DNA of 64,000 nucleotides from Xiphophorus maculatus. Lineage: Eukaryota; Chordata; Actinopteri; Cyprinodontiformes; Poeciliidae. The translations under genes and the position numbers were made by a program. Below the pieces are notes generated by a model. That model had not been told where the DNA came from and made no database searches. It saw only the letters and a program-made list of their open reading frames with translations. Location of the stretch: NCBI RefSeq assembly GCF_002775205.1, contig NC_036453.1:17545594-17609593 (forward strand), written 5' to 3'. Shown in pieces: positions 62,098 through 64,000 of this stretch. The first letter of the stretch is position 1. Each line of letters opens with the position of its first letter.

Positions 62098-62984
62098 CCA
62101 ATTATGTTTCCTCTCATACATCATTGGTGAGCTTCTTTAAAGCTTCAGAGAGCTGAAGCAAAGGGTGTCCAGAGGAGATCTAGTCCTCTGTTCATCTTTA
62201 CGGCGCCTGCCACAGGAGCGATTGTGTCGAGGAACTTGGATCCTGTCACAATACAAATGCTGAGTCTTGTTTTCAAGTCCAAATGTTAATCATTTACAAT
62301 GCAAGACTGCAAACAAAAGCTCGCCCAAATGGAAATTTAGAACGTGAAACATCCATTGCTACATATAAAAGTATTTCAAAACATTTACCTTACGGAATGT
62401 AACAGCCCTCATCTGTACAAATCAGGTACCAGTTTGCAGATTACTGAAAGCTTGTTAGCCATCATCATAGTTGTAAAGATACATAAAAGAATCATACTTT
62501 TTAGTAAATTATCAGAAAGCTATACAGCTCCTGTTTTCATCTCAGTTCTTGAGATATTTTGGCGATATCTTCATGGAACAGTTGGTCTGTTGAGGCAGCA
62601 TGTGGGAGCGGTAACACCTTCCTCTGTGATGTGAAGTCCACTGTTGCTTGCCCTGCACCTTCAGTCTTTAATCTCTTCTGCCGTCAGCGCGACATTAAAT
62701 ATCTCTAAGTTGCAGCGGCAGGAAATCCTGAACATTTCTTTCATCCCATATTGGGAAACCCCATTTCTTGTCCATAGCATGAATTTATTGCTGGATGATT
62801 TACTCTTAACGCATTCTAACTTGAGGTCCCTCCCACCATACTGTTGACTTAACAGTAAATTAAGTGGCTGGTAGATGAACAAGAAACAAAGTTTCCCTCT
62901 GAATGGTTGAGAAATGTTGATTACAACCAGTTTGTACACATGTATTATTCAATCTCATTGTATTATGTTGTGCTTTATAATGAT

Positions 62985-62990
62985 AATAAA
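62985..62990 (+). terminator. Poly(A) signal of nle1
   Basis: AATAAA about 890 bases after the stop codon, followed by gacttgacttgtggtctt, which supplies a GT-rich downstream element. It is the best candidate 3' end. Confidence 0.55.
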
Positions 62991-63009
62991 GACTTGACTT
63001 GTGGTCTTC

Positions 63010-64000
63010 AATAGCTGTCCTTTTTGAGTTAATACTATACAAATAGGATTACAATAACAAATATTACCACATTAAGTTTAAGCTTGCATTTTGAGTGTAA
63101 GAGTTATTTTTGTGAAGATGCAAATTCAAAATTCTTATCTTCATATTTGTTAATCCAAAAATTTAATTTCATTCAAATCTATCAGAGCGACATTTTGTTT
63201 TGGAAGCACATTTAAAAAAAAAATCTTTAATACTGAATTCTAATTTCACTCAAAAACTTTTACAAATTATTGATCCACAACATGTAACTAGAAACTTTTT
63301 AAAAAATATGTATGTACCTGTATGTATTTTAGAAATGGTGCACCTGAGGTTTTGTTTTAAACACTTGAGTGAATTTAATGTGATAAACAAGGCAGGAACT
63401 TCCCCCTTAGCTCCTTTGCTAGTAAAGTTTAAATAGATGTCAACTTAAATCACCAAATGTTTATTTAAAGCCAGTGTTTTTTCCAACCTGTGAGCAGCTC
63501 TCCCTCCCACTGAGGACTCCTGTTGATCACTAGTTGTATTCCAGGTGGACAGCAAATCTGAAATACACAACTATCAATTTGTTTTGATCTATCACATAAG
63601 TCCCACTAAGGTACAGTGATGTTTAAGTGTTGATAAGTTCAAGAGTAAAAGTTTAGATATTTTTGATTTGCTATACTGATCATTTCAGTTTTCACGGTAA
63701 AATCTACTTCTGAAACGTTATGTGTAGTCTTATCACAGCCACACAGACTTGGTCTACACAAGTTTATTATCATCAAGAACATCAAACTTGAATCATTTGA
63801 AATTGTCCAACAGCATTTATGTCATGTGCGTCATGTTGTATTTTGGTATCTCCCATACAATAAAAAAGCTTTAAATCTGCCCTACAGTGAGCAGTGTTGG
63901 TGCTTACACAGAAATTAAAGAGAATGTGCGCATTAAAATTGGCCATTTTATGAAAAACCAAAACAGCAAACTGTGAACAATACTGGGCAGTAAATGCCTT
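63010..64000. other. Right-hand flank
   Basis: AT-rich sequence with no recognised coding exon, RNA gene or transposon. The next gene lies beyond the window, or its 3' UTR could reach into it on the minus strand. Confidence 0.4.

Overview
The window is vertebrate nuclear DNA, almost certainly from a teleost fish. The genes are split by GT-AG introns. The proteins are closest to fish and mammalian members of their families. The spacers are AT-rich and carry old Tc1/mariner fragments, a tRNA-derived SINE-like unit and microsatellites typical of fish. A percomorph-type fish is an inference from the repeat style. No bacterial, phage or viral gene system was seen.

Five protein-coding genes were rebuilt exon by exon, all on the + strand. 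(1) 1-10698: the 3' two-thirds and more of a hephaestin-like multicopper ferroxidase; its 5' exons lie upstream of the window. (2) About 13525-24565: slc43a2, a LAT4-type amino acid transporter. (3) About 27435 to 44200-46200: pitpna, phosphatidylinositol transfer protein alpha. (4) About 51780-56575: inpp5k, the inositol polyphosphate 5-phosphatase SKIP. (5) About 57340-62995: nle1, the Notchless ribosome-biogenesis WD40 protein. Every exon junction was checked for reading phase, and all five frames close without frameshift or internal stop.

slc43a2, pitpna and inpp5k are also neighbours in the human 17p13.3 block, so the middle of the window is an old conserved gene neighbourhood. The hephaestin-like and nle1 genes flank it here. 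The genes are not an operon and share no single pathway. Two of them, pitpna and inpp5k, both act on phosphoinositides.

The spacers and large introns hold at least nine degraded pieces of one Tc1-like transposon family (for example 1210-2170, 28555-29395 and 38800-40110). One carries a nested SINE-like insert. There is also a 27-unit TGGA array, a CAG tract just upstream of the pitpna TATA box, and several very short-loop perfect inverted repeats in pitpna introns. The sequence details most worth a second look are the C-terminus of the hephaestin-like protein, which lacks a membrane segment, a 73-residue N-terminal extension of Inpp5k, a full ZNF143/Staf-type motif at the nle1 promoter, two GC-AG introns and the intronic hairpins. 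I found nothing that supports a novel multi-gene system.
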